The notes: generated by a model not told the origin, from the sequence alone. A stretch of DNA of 8,058 bases from DATMQA01 sp035566895 (GCA_035566895.1 DATMQA010000062.1:1-8058), one strand, 5' to 3'. Positions 1 to 7,453 are shown, counted from the stretch's first letter. Program-made: numbers and translations.

Positions 1-33
1 CAACCTTGGGATCGCTGGCGGGCTTTTTCGAAC

Positions 34-3000
34 ATGAGCAACAAGAAAGGCGAGATCGTTTTTTGGCGTGCGGCAATATGGACCGGGAGCTTCTTTTTGT
101 TCTTAATCGGTTCTGTAATGGCGGCCGTAGACAATCATACGCCTACGACGGGTCAGACGGCGACGGCTGACGCATCTCCGCCAAATCCTGACACGATTGG
201 CATTCAAGCGGTCGCCGGTAGTGTAAACGTGACCGTCAACGTCCTTCCCGGTGCACAAATCAGCGTCGTTAATAACGGCATTTTGGTACGCAACCAGAGT
301 CAAGTCACCAACCAAGGTGCTATCACGATCTCTGGAGATACCTTCGACGGCATCGATTTCGACAGCAACAACACAATTGTCAACGGTGGCACCATTACAA
401 CGTCGGGAGTCCAGTCTGAAGGCTTGTTCTCGATGGGGAATAACAACAGCGTCCTGAACAGCGCCACCGGCACGATTACGACTGCTGGCGAGAATTCGAC
501 CGCCATACTGGTTTTCGGCGGCGGGAGCGGAGACACGCTTACTAACAGAGGAACCATCATGACTTCGGGCATCGGGTCAAATGGCCTGGGAGCCGATGGC
601 AATGGCAATCAGCTTATCAACGATGGAGTGATCACCACGAGCGGAGTGGCTGCACACGGGATCTTTGCCAACGGTTCAAACAACAACGTGGTCAATACCG
701 GGACAATCAATGTCTCTGGCCAAGATGCGCATGGCATCACTTCGCTTGGCACCGGCCTCGGTTCCGTCACCAACTCCGGAGCCATCACCGCCAGTGGGCC
801 GGGCGGATTGGGTGCCTTCCTGGGCGGGCCGGCTTCCTTTACCAACACCGCGACAGGTTCTATTACGAGTCATCAAGCGTCGGGTATTATTGCCAATGGC
901 GGGGGCACAATCGATAATGCCGGGAGTATTATAGGTCAGGCGACGGGGATCACAACCGCAAACGGCGCAACCAACATCACGAACTCAGGCACGATCACCG
1001 GCTTGAGTGCACCGGGACTTGTCTTCGTGGGTAATTTCAGCAACAGGCTCGCCAATTCGGGCACAATTGCCGGGAACGGACCCTTAGTCAACGGCGTGGC
1101 GACCGCGGTACAATTTGGCAGTGGCAATGCGACTCTGATTATGCAGGCCGGATTGATCAACGGCGGCGTCATAATGGAAAATTTCGCCAATGCTGTCACT
1201 CTCTCAACCGGCAGCGTCATCAACGGCTTTTTAAATATGGGTACGAGCACTGCCGCCACGCTCACCCTTGATGGCTCCGGCACACAACTCTACTCCTCTG
1301 CCGTCACCAACACGACGATCTTCAATGGCGCGCTCATCAAAAAGGGAACCGGGACTTGGACGCTCGATGAATCCTTGACTTACAGCGGCGGCACCACCAT
1401 CACAACCGGGACGTTGCAGCTTGGCAATGGCGGAACAAGTGGAAGTATCCTTGGCAATGTCGTCGACAACGGAACGCTGGCTTTCAAGCGGTCCGATACC
1501 GTCACTTTTCCAGGCCTTATTTCCGGCACTGGCTCCGTCACCCAGGCTGGCAGTGGCACTACGATCCTGACCGGGGACAACACTTATAGCGATGGCACCA
1601 TCATCACGGCCGGGACGTTGCAGCTTGGCAATGGCGGAACAAGTGGAAGTATCCTTGGCAATGTCGTCGACAACGGAACGCTGGTTTTCGACCGCAGCGG
1701 TGCAAAAAAGATCTTCGCTGGCGTGATTAGCGGCAGTGGCAGCTTAACAAAGCTGGGAAGCGACACCCTGGAATTGACTGCCGACAACACCTATTCAGGC
1801 GGAACTACCATCGAGGATGGTATTCTGGTCGCAGGCGTACCAACCGCCGGTCAGGCAACATCTTTCGCACTTGGTACCGGAGACGTTTTTTTACAGACCG
1901 GCACTCTGCGTGCGCCGAGCTTGGACCCGCTGGTCATCAATGTTGGTCGCAATTATACGCAAGGACCAGGCGGGACGCTGGCGCTCGGCGTCGCCGGCAT
2001 CATCGGAACGGATTATGATCACGTGCAGGTTGGAGGCAACGCCAGTTTGAACGGAACCCTGGCCGTGAGTTCCTTGAATAATTTCCACCCAGTCGCTGGC
2101 AATGCCCTCGGGGTCTTAGCGACGAAAGGTAGCCGGAGCGGCCAGTTCGCTACAGTAAACGACTTTTTGAACAACAATCCCAACCTCCAACGCGTAGACG
2201 TTTACCCGCCAAATGGAGTGACCCTTGTCTACTTAACGGCGGTGACGCCCGCTCCAACTCCTCCGGCACCTGCTCCTAGCCCAACTCCGAACCCGAGGCC
2301 ACCCGTTAACGTTGTGGTCCCCACGCCGCTTCCGCCGGTAGAGCCCGGAGCGCCGCTACCAGCCAGTTTCTTGTTCGCGGCTCTGGATCCGACAGCGGAA
2401 CAGTTAACCTCGATGTTTGAGATCGGTTTTTCAGGAGCCAATACGCAAAGATTCAAACTCGATGAACGCTTCGACGAGATCCGGGCGGGTGAGACGGGTT
2501 TTATCTCAAATCTCCCTCCTGCTCCGGCCCCAGTTACGGCCACCGCAACCGGAAAATCCGTCGTTGAAAAACAACCGGTACTACAGCCCACACCGGAAAA
2601 CCGATGGGGCGCCTGGGCGAACGGTTGGGGAGACTGGGACTCTGTCAGTAACGATGGCTCAGCCAAGGGCTACGCTTTCACCACAGGCGGATTTATTATA
2701 GGGCTTGATTACAGGATTACCGATCATTTTGCAGTTGGCCTCATGGGCGGCTACGCGCACACCGCGACCAATCTTCAACCATCGGGTGATATCGACGTGA
2801 ACACGGGTCGCGGCGGGCTCTATACCACCTATTTTGATCACGGATTCTATATCAACGCGGCGGCTTATGGCGGGCACAATAGTTACAGCACGAGCCGTCA
2901 AGCGTTGCTAGGCATGGCTAACGGCAGCGCCAGCAGCGGAGAATTCAGCACATGGACAGAAGGCGGTTACAACTTTCACTTTAGTGATTTCACAGTCTGC

Positions 3001-3414
3001 CCTGTGGGAGCGCTTCAATATACCTTTGTGCACGTCGATGGATTCAGCGAACAAGGTTCATTGTTGCCATTGCAAATCCATTCGAATCAGGAAGCCTCGC
3101 TTAGAACTGATCTTGGTGCGCGGATTATTTATACTTGGCATCTTGGGAAAGTCTTGCTCATTCCCACTTTGACGGTTGCTTGGGAGCATGAGTACCTTTA
3201 CAGCGCCCTGCCGCTAACCGTCAGCTCTGCCGAGTTTCCGGGCTCGGGGAAGTTTTCCGGTCCGAGCGAGGGCCACGACAGCGTTATTGTCAATACAGGT
3301 GCTGCAATTCAATGGACCCGAAGAATCTCAACCTATCTCGGTTACCAGGGGCAGTTGGCTCGTAACCATTACAATTCTAATGCAATTACAGGGGGCGTTA
3401 GTTTCACCTTTTAG
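34..3414 (+). CDS. Autotransporter (type Va) outer-membrane β-barrel protein with β-helix passenger and PATR repeats
   Basis: This 1126-residue protein has classical autotransporter architecture. Residues 1-31 are a signal peptide: basic NKKGE, a hydrophobic core, and likely cleavage after VMA. Residues ~60-420 are a Gly/Asn/Thr/Ser-rich β-helix built of ~25-residue rungs with recurring N-x-G-x-I-T-x-S-G. Residues ~440-620 hold autotransporter-associated β-strand (PATR) repeats, seen as GGTTI, GTLQLGNGG and NTYSGGTTI. A Pro-rich linker spans ~738-780. Residues ~855-1126 form the barrel, opening at NRWGAWANGWG and ending in GVSFTF with the terminal Phe expected for BAM recognition. The length of this domain fits the family (~270 residues). 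The only Cys I see is near residue 989, in the barrel. The passenger shows no protease or lipase motif, so an adhesin-like surface or secreted role is inferred. ATG 34 is chosen because the signal peptide starts there. The frame stays open to the window edge and no strong Shine-Dalgarno is visible. Confidence 0.92.
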   Translation: MSNKKGEIVFWRAAIWTGSFFLFLIGSVMAAVDNHTPTTGQTATADASPPNPDTIGIQAVAGSVNVTVNVLPGAQISVVNNGILVRNQSQVTNQGAITISGDTFDGIDFDSNNTIVNGGTITTSGVQSEGLFSMGNNNSVLNSATGTITTAGENSTAILVFGGGSGDTLTNRGTIMTSGIGSNGLGADGNGNQLINDGVITTSGVAAHGIFANGSNNNVVNTGTINVSGQDAHGITSLGTGLGSVTNSGAITASGPGGLGAFLGGPASFTNTATGSITSHQASGIIANGGGTIDNAGSIIGQATGITTANGATNITNSGTITGLSAPGLVFVGNFSNRLANSGTIAGNGPLVNGVATAVQFGSGNATLIMQAGLINGGVIMENFANAVTLSTGSVINGFLNMGTSTAATLTLDGSGTQLYSSAVTNTTIFNGALIKKGTGTWTLDESLTYSGGTTITTGTLQLGNGGTSGSILGNVVDNGTLAFKRSDTVTFPGLISGTGSVTQAGSGTTILTGDNTYSDGTIITAGTLQLGNGGTSGSILGNVVDNGTLVFDRSGAKKIFAGVISGSGSLTKLGSDTLELTADNTYSGGTTIEDGILVAGVPTAGQATSFALGTGDVFLQTGTLRAPSLDPLVINVGRNYTQGPGGTLALGVAGIIGTDYDHVQVGGNASLNGTLAVSSLNNFHPVAGNALGVLATKGSRSGQFATVNDFLNNNPNLQRVDVYPPNGVTLVYLTAVTPAPTPPAPAPSPTPNPRPPVNVVVPTPLPPVEPGAPLPASFLFAALDPTAEQLTSMFEIGFSGANTQRFKLDERFDEIRAGETGFISNLPPAPAPVTATATGKSVVEKQPVLQPTPENRWGAWANGWGDWDSVSNDGSAKGYAFTTGGFIIGLDYRITDHFAVGLMGGYAHTATNLQPSGDIDVNTGRGGLYTTYFDHGFYINAAAYGGHNSYSTSRQALLGMANGSASSGEFSTWTEGGYNFHFSDFTVCPVGALQYTFVHVDGFSEQGSLLPLQIHSNQEASLRTDLGARIIYTWHLGKVLLIPTLTVAWEHEYLYSALPLTVSSAEFPGSGKFSGPSEGHDSVIVNTGAAIQWTRRISTYLGYQGQLARNHYNSNAITGGVSFTF
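1406..1480 (+). repeat. 75-bp exact direct repeat, copy 1 (inside autotransporter PATR repeat)
   Basis: These 75 bases are identical to 1610-1684, offset by 204 bases (68 codons), so the repeat is in frame. It encodes the GTLQLGNGG to VVDNGTL part of one PATR unit. Sequence on both sides of the identical block has already diverged. Confidence 0.9.
1610..1684 (+). repeat. 75-bp exact direct repeat, copy 2 (inside autotransporter PATR repeat)
   Basis: This is the second copy of the block at 1406-1480, identical at all 75 positions by eye. It begins within the second PATR unit and ends just before the Val-Phe-Asp that replaces Ala-Phe-Lys of copy 1. Nucleotide identity, not only protein identity, points to recent duplication or gene conversion. 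Confidence 0.9.
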
Positions 3415-3724
3415 TTTGGCCTAGCCATTACCTGTGTGTGATTGTTTTAGGTTATCCGGGGTAACTTGCCTATTCGTGCGATATAGTACGCTAAGGGCGA
3501 TCCGTTGGGGTCATCTACTCGAATGTCTAGACGCCGTTTATTGTTTCGCTGGGGAACATAGGCGAACTTCGTTTTTGGCGGTGTTTGAAAGCGACACCGT
3601 AAGATTCGAGGATTTCTTTAGTCGCCTTGTTGCTGAAATGCGCCCTTCGCTCATTCGTTGTTCTCGGATGCCTTGAACAATCTGTAATTCTTCGGTCGGC
3701 GAATTCCCGGGCTGATAGATTTGA
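3415..3724. other. Intergenic stretch without recognisable gene
   Basis: About 310 bases follow the autotransporter stop. An 80-codon frame (3434-3676) is open on the + strand, but its Cys/Arg/Phe-rich product matches no family I know and it has no clear ribosome binding site. Part of this stretch, towards 3690-3724, may be the frameshifted upstream portion of the DUF1254-like remnant that follows. I see no convincing terminator or promoter. Confidence 0.4.
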
Positions 3725-3889
3725 TGGGGTAAAATCTCCGATTTTGACGGGTGGTCTGTACCTGACAAAGAAGCGAACTGGCTTCCGGTCGCCAAAGCGC
3801 CCTTTACCCTGCTGATGCGCCTATATTCACCAAAGGTCGAAACCCTTAATGGCTCTTGGACCCCTCCACCGGTGATGCGAGTGAAATGA
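3725..3889 (+). pseudogene. DUF1254/DUF1214-type protein, C-terminal remnant
   Basis: A 54-codon open stretch ends at TGA 3887-3889. It carries the characteristic C-terminal signature of DUF1254/DUF1214 proteins: DKEANWLPVAK, then PFTLLMRLYSPK, then an NGSWTPPPV ending. In the family this is the N-W-L-P...F-x-L-x-x-R-x-Y-x-P...W-x-P-P block immediately before the stop. In-frame stops lie just upstream (for example TGA 3722-3724) and no start codon precedes it, so the several hundred residues expected ahead of this block are missing or decayed beyond recognition. The family is often annotated as exported or membrane-associated with poorly defined function. It cannot be a working gene as it stands. 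Family assignment rests on motif memory and would need a profile search. Confidence 0.68.
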
Positions 3890-3995
3890 TAGTCTGCTCC
3901 GAACCACTTCGGCCGACCAATGCGCTGATCAGCAACTGCACGACCAACGCGTTCGCTCACGCCGTACGTGGCGACACCAATCAACAACAATTATT

Positions 3996-4388
3996 ATGAA
4001 ACGTACCGAACCGCTTCGTAGCACGGGGGTACATCGCCTGCCGATCGTCGTTTCCCTTTTAATGGGTGCTCCTTTGGCCGGTCTCTGCTCCTTAACCCTG
4101 CTGGCCGTAGAACAGGGATCTGCGGCGCAAGGCGGAACGGACAACCAAACAACGGCTCCGGAAGGGATGGTCTAAGTTTCCAGCGGTGAATTCACGATGG
4201 GCACTGACGATGTTCGTAGTCTCCCCAATGAACGCCCAGCAGACCGAGTGCAGGTAGAGGGGGTCTGGATGGATGAACATCATGTCACCAACGCTGGGTT
4301 TGCCAGGTTTGTTGATCGAACAGGAAGGGAAGGAACTAGAGCGTTGATAACAGTGTTGGCGGCCGTAATTGTGGGCTCATGGCACTGA
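3996..4388 (+). pseudogene. Formylglycine-generating enzyme (FGE/SUMF1-sulfatase) family protein, truncated and interrupted
   Basis: From ATG 3996 the frame encodes a basic N-terminus, a hydrophobic signal or anchor segment (residues ~17-38, LPIVVSLLMG onward) and a linker reaching PEGMV. Then comes TAA at 4173-4175 (codon 60). The same frame resumes with SGEFTMGTDD, SLPNERPADRVQVEG and MDEHHVTNAGFARFVDRTG, the opening of the FGE-sulfatase fold, where intact members read GMVW-(V/I)-P-G-G-x-F-x-MG...E-x-P-x-H-x-V-x-(V/L)-x-x-F-x-(M/I)-D-x-x-x-VTN. Homology stops near 4325, and a non-homologous tail runs to TGA 4386-4388. About 200 or more residues, including the catalytic Cys region, are absent. 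Intact relatives convert a sulfatase Cys to formylglycine or serve other roles. ATG 4197 could restart translation, but the product would still lack the core. A sulfatase partner is not in the window. Confidence 0.8.
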
Positions 4389-4482
4389 TCAGCATTCTTG
4401 ATTTCGCTTACCTGCTCGGGTTCAGGCTTACGATTGGCAGTGCAAGATTCTGCTTCGTTACGAGGCTGGTGAACGGACCGCG

Positions 4483-5811
4483 GTGGCAGCGTGCAACTTT
4501 TCTGGCAAGACGAACGTTGTCTTTTTGATTGCGGCGCTGTGGACACTCTACTGCTTTCCTGCTGCGCGCCTGATGTACATGAGCGCAACTTTTGATCAGG
4601 TAGCGACCCAGTTTTTCGCCGGTCTCACCCGTTTGCGTGACATGAGGTTCTTTGCGGGCTGGCAATGGTTGGAGAGCGAGGTGCGGACGCCTGAGAATGG
4701 TTTCCTGTACGGGCGGGCCAGTGATGTGAGTGGCCACATTGAGGGTGTTCACGATCAGGTAGGGAGTCCGGCCGGGTTATTGATCGACGAAGCTAAGACT
4801 ATCAAAAGCGAGATTATCGACACACTTGACCGTTGTGTTACGACGTTCCGGCTGTTTATGAGTTCGACAGGACCTGCGAGCGGCGGTTTCTACCAGATCA
4901 TGACGGCGAAGGCGCATTTGTGGCGGACGTTCAGAGTATCGAGCGACATGTGTCCACACGTATCAGCGGCTGAGATTGAGGCGGACCGTGAGAATCTGAA
5001 GGACAGCGTGTTTCGGATAAAGCACGCGGCGGAATGGTTATACGATGCGGGTGATTCGATGATCAGCCTGGAACATGTGCGTGGGCTCTTGGCTGACGCG
5101 CCGGCTGTGGTTGCTGGAAAGGTGACGGCGTTCTGTGATTTTGCCGGGCCTGGAGATCAAAGCGTGCTGGCTCTATGCGACGGCAATTGCGTGCGGATCG
5201 TGGACGCCTGGGTACACCGGGACACGATGCACAGTGTGGGGAAGTTTCTCTCTTGGTTCCGTAAACTTGGGTTGAGCGGCTACCAGATTGGAGGGGACGA
5301 AGGGTACGGTCATCAGCTGATGGATCGGATGGCGGAGGAGGGTTATTACTTGCAGCGGATCAATAACGGGTCGCCGGCGACTAAGCCGAATCTTTACGTA
5401 AATTTAGCGGCGGAATGGTGGAGCGTGGTTGGGGAAAAGATCGAACGTCGGGAGATAGTGTTGCCACCGGAGGAGAAGTTGGTCGCGCAGTTGAGTAGTC
5501 GACGGAAGTTCTATGATTCGAAGGGGCGAGAACGGCTGGAGAGCAAGGCGGACATGCGGGCGCGAGGGCTTGAGTCGCCTGACTTAGCGGATGCCGTGAT
5601 AGGGGCGGTGATGCTGAACGAGCCTATGGGTGGAGGGATCACGACAAAGGACCTGGCGTGGATACGATTTGGTAGCCCCCCTGGATGTCCATTGTTCGAC
5701 AACGAGCCGATCGAGTGGGGAGGGGGGTCAGGCGAGCTTGCTGGGCAGGATGTTAGTACGGTCCGACGATATCCATTTCGGTTAGCGCACTTGCTCATCA
5801 GCAGCGCATAG
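4483..5811 (+). CDS. Phage-type terminase large subunit (TerL) homologue, apparently 5'-truncated
   Basis: The product resembles the DNA-packaging motor: an N-terminal ATPase joined to an RNase H-like nuclease. Counting from GTG 4483: Walker A ACNFSGKT at 3-10, Walker B LLIDEAK at 99-105 with its catalytic Glu, a coupling-type motif SSTGPASG at 127-134, and nuclease carboxylates at D219 (FCDFAG), D272 (GGDEGYG) and SPDLADA (366-371). The final block ESKADMRARGLESPDLADA is typical of TerL. Homology continues upstream: the same frame from 4402 reads AYDWQCKILLRYEAGERTA, including the W-Q of the adenine-binding Q motif. TGA 4399-4401 then interrupts it and no ATG, GTG or TTG lies between. The gene has therefore probably lost its start, or uses a rare one such as CTG 4450. 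No portal, capsid or small terminase gene accompanies it. It is likely a phage or gene-transfer relic; activity is doubtful despite intact motifs. Confidence 0.82.
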   Translation: MAACNFSGKTNVVFLIAALWTLYCFPAARLMYMSATFDQVATQFFAGLTRLRDMRFFAGWQWLESEVRTPENGFLYGRASDVSGHIEGVHDQVGSPAGLLIDEAKTIKSEIIDTLDRCVTTFRLFMSSTGPASGGFYQIMTAKAHLWRTFRVSSDMCPHVSAAEIEADRENLKDSVFRIKHAAEWLYDAGDSMISLEHVRGLLADAPAVVAGKVTAFCDFAGPGDQSVLALCDGNCVRIVDAWVHRDTMHSVGKFLSWFRKLGLSGYQIGGDEGYGHQLMDRMAEEGYYLQRINNGSPATKPNLYVNLAAEWWSVVGEKIERREIVLPPEEKLVAQLSSRRKFYDSKGRERLESKADMRARGLESPDLADAVIGAVMLNEPMGGGITTKDLAWIRFGSPPGCPLFDNEPIEWGGGSGELAGQDVSTVRRYPFRLAHLLISSA

Positions 5812-6187
5812 CTTTTGGCTCGACGGCATTCGGGCCAGGCGCCGCTAGTAACGACGGAAAAAAGCGGTCTCAACATGTCCCCATCCAAATTTAAATGTGC
5901 GTATAGGCTGCTCCATGAAATTCATGCGCGTAGCGTGTTGGGTCTGGATAGTTGTGTCGAGAACGGTGATTCTATTTTGGTCTCCAGTCTCAGTAACACG
6001 GGTATCTCTACGGCTCTCATCAGATAACGGAAGACATCGAGCATATCGGCCCTTTCGGTGCTCCTTTCTAGCTCGCAGTGAACTTCCTGCCTGCTGTCAT
6101 TGTTCGGTCGGCTCCGAATCCCCAAATTTTTTCATTTTTAATGTTCACTTCAGGTCATGACAACCCCACACTAAGAGCAGAGAAAAG
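5812..6187. other. Intergenic region, no convincing gene
   Basis: This 376-base gap separates the terminase-like gene from the dehydrogenase. An 88-codon frame (5897-6160) exists, but its Cys/Arg/Ser-rich product has no recognisable domain and overlaps other equally long frames. Bases 6125-6142 are T-rich and could lie in a promoter for the dehydrogenase, yet I cannot place convincing -35/-10 boxes. No repeat or terminator stands out. Confidence 0.4.
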
Positions 6188-6916
6188 ATGGCGAAGGAAT
6201 TAGAAGGTAAGGTCGCCGCTGTCACCGGCGGGGCGTCGGGCATCGGACTGGCCAGCACCGAGGCGATGGTTGCGGCTGGCGCGCGCGTGGTGCTGGTCGA
6301 CCGCGATGAGGCGGCGCTAAGGGCACTCCGCGAAAAGCACGGCGACGCGGTGATTCCGCTGGTCATCGATCTGCTTGACGTGAAGAGCTGCGCGACGCTG
6401 ATGCCGCAGATCCTGGAGAAGGCAGGCCAGCTCGACATCCTGCACGCCAATGCCGGTATTTATATCGGCGGCGACTTGGTCGATGCCAACACGGACGCAA
6501 TCGACAGGATGCTGAACCTTAACGTCAACGTGGTGATGAAAAACGTCCACGATGTCCTGCCGCATATGATCGAGCGTGGTACGGGCGACATCGTGGTGAC
6601 GAGTTCGTTAGCGGCCCACTTTCCCACTCACTGGGAGCCGGTCTATGCGTCGTCCAAATGGGCTATAAACTGCTTCGTCCAGACTGTACGCCGCCAGGTC
6701 TGCAAGCACGGCATCCGCGTTGGCTCGATCTCGCCCGGTCCCGTCATCAGCGCACTTCTCGCCGACTGGCCGGAGGAGAAATTGAAGGAGGCAAAGGAAT
6801 CAGGCAGCCTGCTCGAAGCAAGCGAGGTGGCCAATGTTGTGATGTTCATGCTGACACGGCCACGCGGGATGACCATTCGCGACGTGGTCATGCTGCCCAC
6901 CAATTTTGATCTGTGA
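6188..6916 (+). CDS. Short-chain dehydrogenase, ribitol 2-dehydrogenase-like
   Basis: This is a complete 242-residue classical SDR, a cytosolic NAD(P)-dependent oxidoreductase. Cofactor motif TGGASGIG is at 13-20. Asp38 at the end of β2 (VLVDRD) favours NAD over NADP. NAG lies at 88-90, and the catalytic tetrad is N112, S140, Y153 and K157 (YASSK), followed by SPGPV at 182-186. HANAGIYIGG, WEPVYASSK, RRQVCKHGIRVG, GPVISALLADWP and the C-terminal T-x-RDVVMLP-x-x-x-DL closely follow what I recall of enterobacterial ribitol 2-dehydrogenase (RbtD), which oxidises ribitol to D-ribulose. A related sugar-alcohol substrate is equally possible. The start is preceded by purine-rich AGAGAAAAG, with no strong GGAGG. 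The coding sequence is richer in G+C than its flanks (43 of 60 bases at 6241-6300), hinting at a different origin. No kinase or transporter adjoins it, so the substrate stays inferred. Confidence 0.93.
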   Translation: MAKELEGKVAAVTGGASGIGLASTEAMVAAGARVVLVDRDEAALRALREKHGDAVIPLVIDLLDVKSCATLMPQILEKAGQLDILHANAGIYIGGDLVDANTDAIDRMLNLNVNVVMKNVHDVLPHMIERGTGDIVVTSSLAAHFPTHWEPVYASSKWAINCFVQTVRRQVCKHGIRVGSISPGPVISALLADWPEEKLKEAKESGSLLEASEVANVVMFMLTRPRGMTIRDVVMLPTNFDL

Positions 6917-6967
6917 CTGTCTTTAAGGCCGAAATCGCAAAGAAAGAGGCAAGTCTTTTAGGCGGCT

Positions 6968-7008
6968 TTTGCAAGGAGGCGAGCAATCCCCCGAGAAGCC
7001 CTTGCAAA
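6968..7008. repeat. Inverted repeat, 9-bp arms
   Basis: TTTGCAAGG at 6968-6976 is the exact reverse complement of CCTTGCAAA at 7000-7008, with a 23-base loop. It lies ~50 bases beyond the dehydrogenase stop. There is no T-run after it, so a simple intrinsic terminator is not supported. Confidence 0.4.
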
Positions 7009-7156
7009 CAGACTCCGACGACCGCGATGTGGTCCGCGTTTTTTGGGATCTCTTTTGCGGCTTCCCTTCCGGGGGCCATAAACGCTTTGCCCTGGCGCCG
7101 GGGACTCGCTCGGATTTCGCCAGATTCCGAGATTAAAAATCCCAAGAACTCTACGG

Positions 7157-7189
7157 TCCAGGCCCTCGCCTGGAGTCTCGGAACCGAGA
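7157..7189. repeat. Two adjacent small hairpins
   Basis: TCCAGGC (7157-7163) pairs with GCCTGGA (7168-7174) around a CCTC loop. One base later TCTCG (7176-7180) pairs with CGAGA (7185-7189) around GAAC. A third stem (7109-7114 with 7126-7131, CTCGGA/TCCGAG) lies just upstream and shares the CTCGGA word. No T-run follows. Function is unknown. Confidence 0.35.
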
Positions 7190-7453
7190 ATGTCAGAAGC
7201 TAACCTACGCAGAATACCGCAGACAAAAAGCGAGCGCGTCAGGAGGACGAGGATTCCGGCTACCACTTTGGTAACGTCTGCAACTCCGTACGTAGAGGGC
7301 GCGATCCGGAGGCGGATGGAAGCTGATGGTGTCCGGGTGCCCTGACAGCTCGCCTTAAAGCCGCCGCACAATGGTGATTAGCTAAGCTAAGGGAAAGAGC
7401 GGGCACGCAATCAAAACGCGGCCTGGGGCATCCTGGAGCGTCTGGAACCTTCC

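Larger units (their letters stand above)
6917..7380. other. Gene-poor region with inverted repeats and open frames on both strands
   Basis: This stretch after the dehydrogenase stop has long open frames on both strands: + to 7203, and - from 7371 to 6958 and from 7145 to 6888. None gives a product I recognise, and the - frames turn Arg-rich and low in plausibility in their second half. The stretch contains several perfect stems: 6968-6976 with 7000-7008, 7109-7114 with 7126-7131, 7157-7163 with 7168-7174, and 7176-7180 with 7185-7189. It may be a decayed gene, a structured transcript, or simply GC-rich spacer. Confidence 0.35.

Noticed and set aside
2229..2666. 145-codon - strand frame with Gly/Val-rich repeats
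   Set aside because: It is the complement of the Pro-rich linker and the start of the barrel of the autotransporter. Its composition is a by-product of that linker.
3700..3710. Adjacent EcoRI/SmaI-type sites (GAATTCCCGGG) and a KpnI site at the window end
   Set aside because: Considered as a cloning or vector artefact. No vector sequence surrounds them, and the terminal GGTACC falls naturally in the Gly-Thr codons of the ROK motif.
3538..3990. 150-codon open frame on the - strand
   Set aside because: It is antisense to the DUF1254-like remnant, whose + strand block has clear family motifs. The - strand product has no recognisable domain.
5897..6160. 88-codon + strand frame between terminase and dehydrogenase
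   Set aside because: It is Cys/Arg-rich, without a ribosome binding site or domain, and is crossed by other frames of similar length.
6958..7371. 137-codon - strand frame with 9-bp matching ends (GGCGGCTTT at 6961-6969, AAAGCCGCC at 7357-7365)
   Set aside because: It looked like a small element bounded by inverted repeats. But a 9-bp match over 400 bases is expected by chance fairly often, no target duplication flanks it, and the product turns Arg-rich and unrecognisable.
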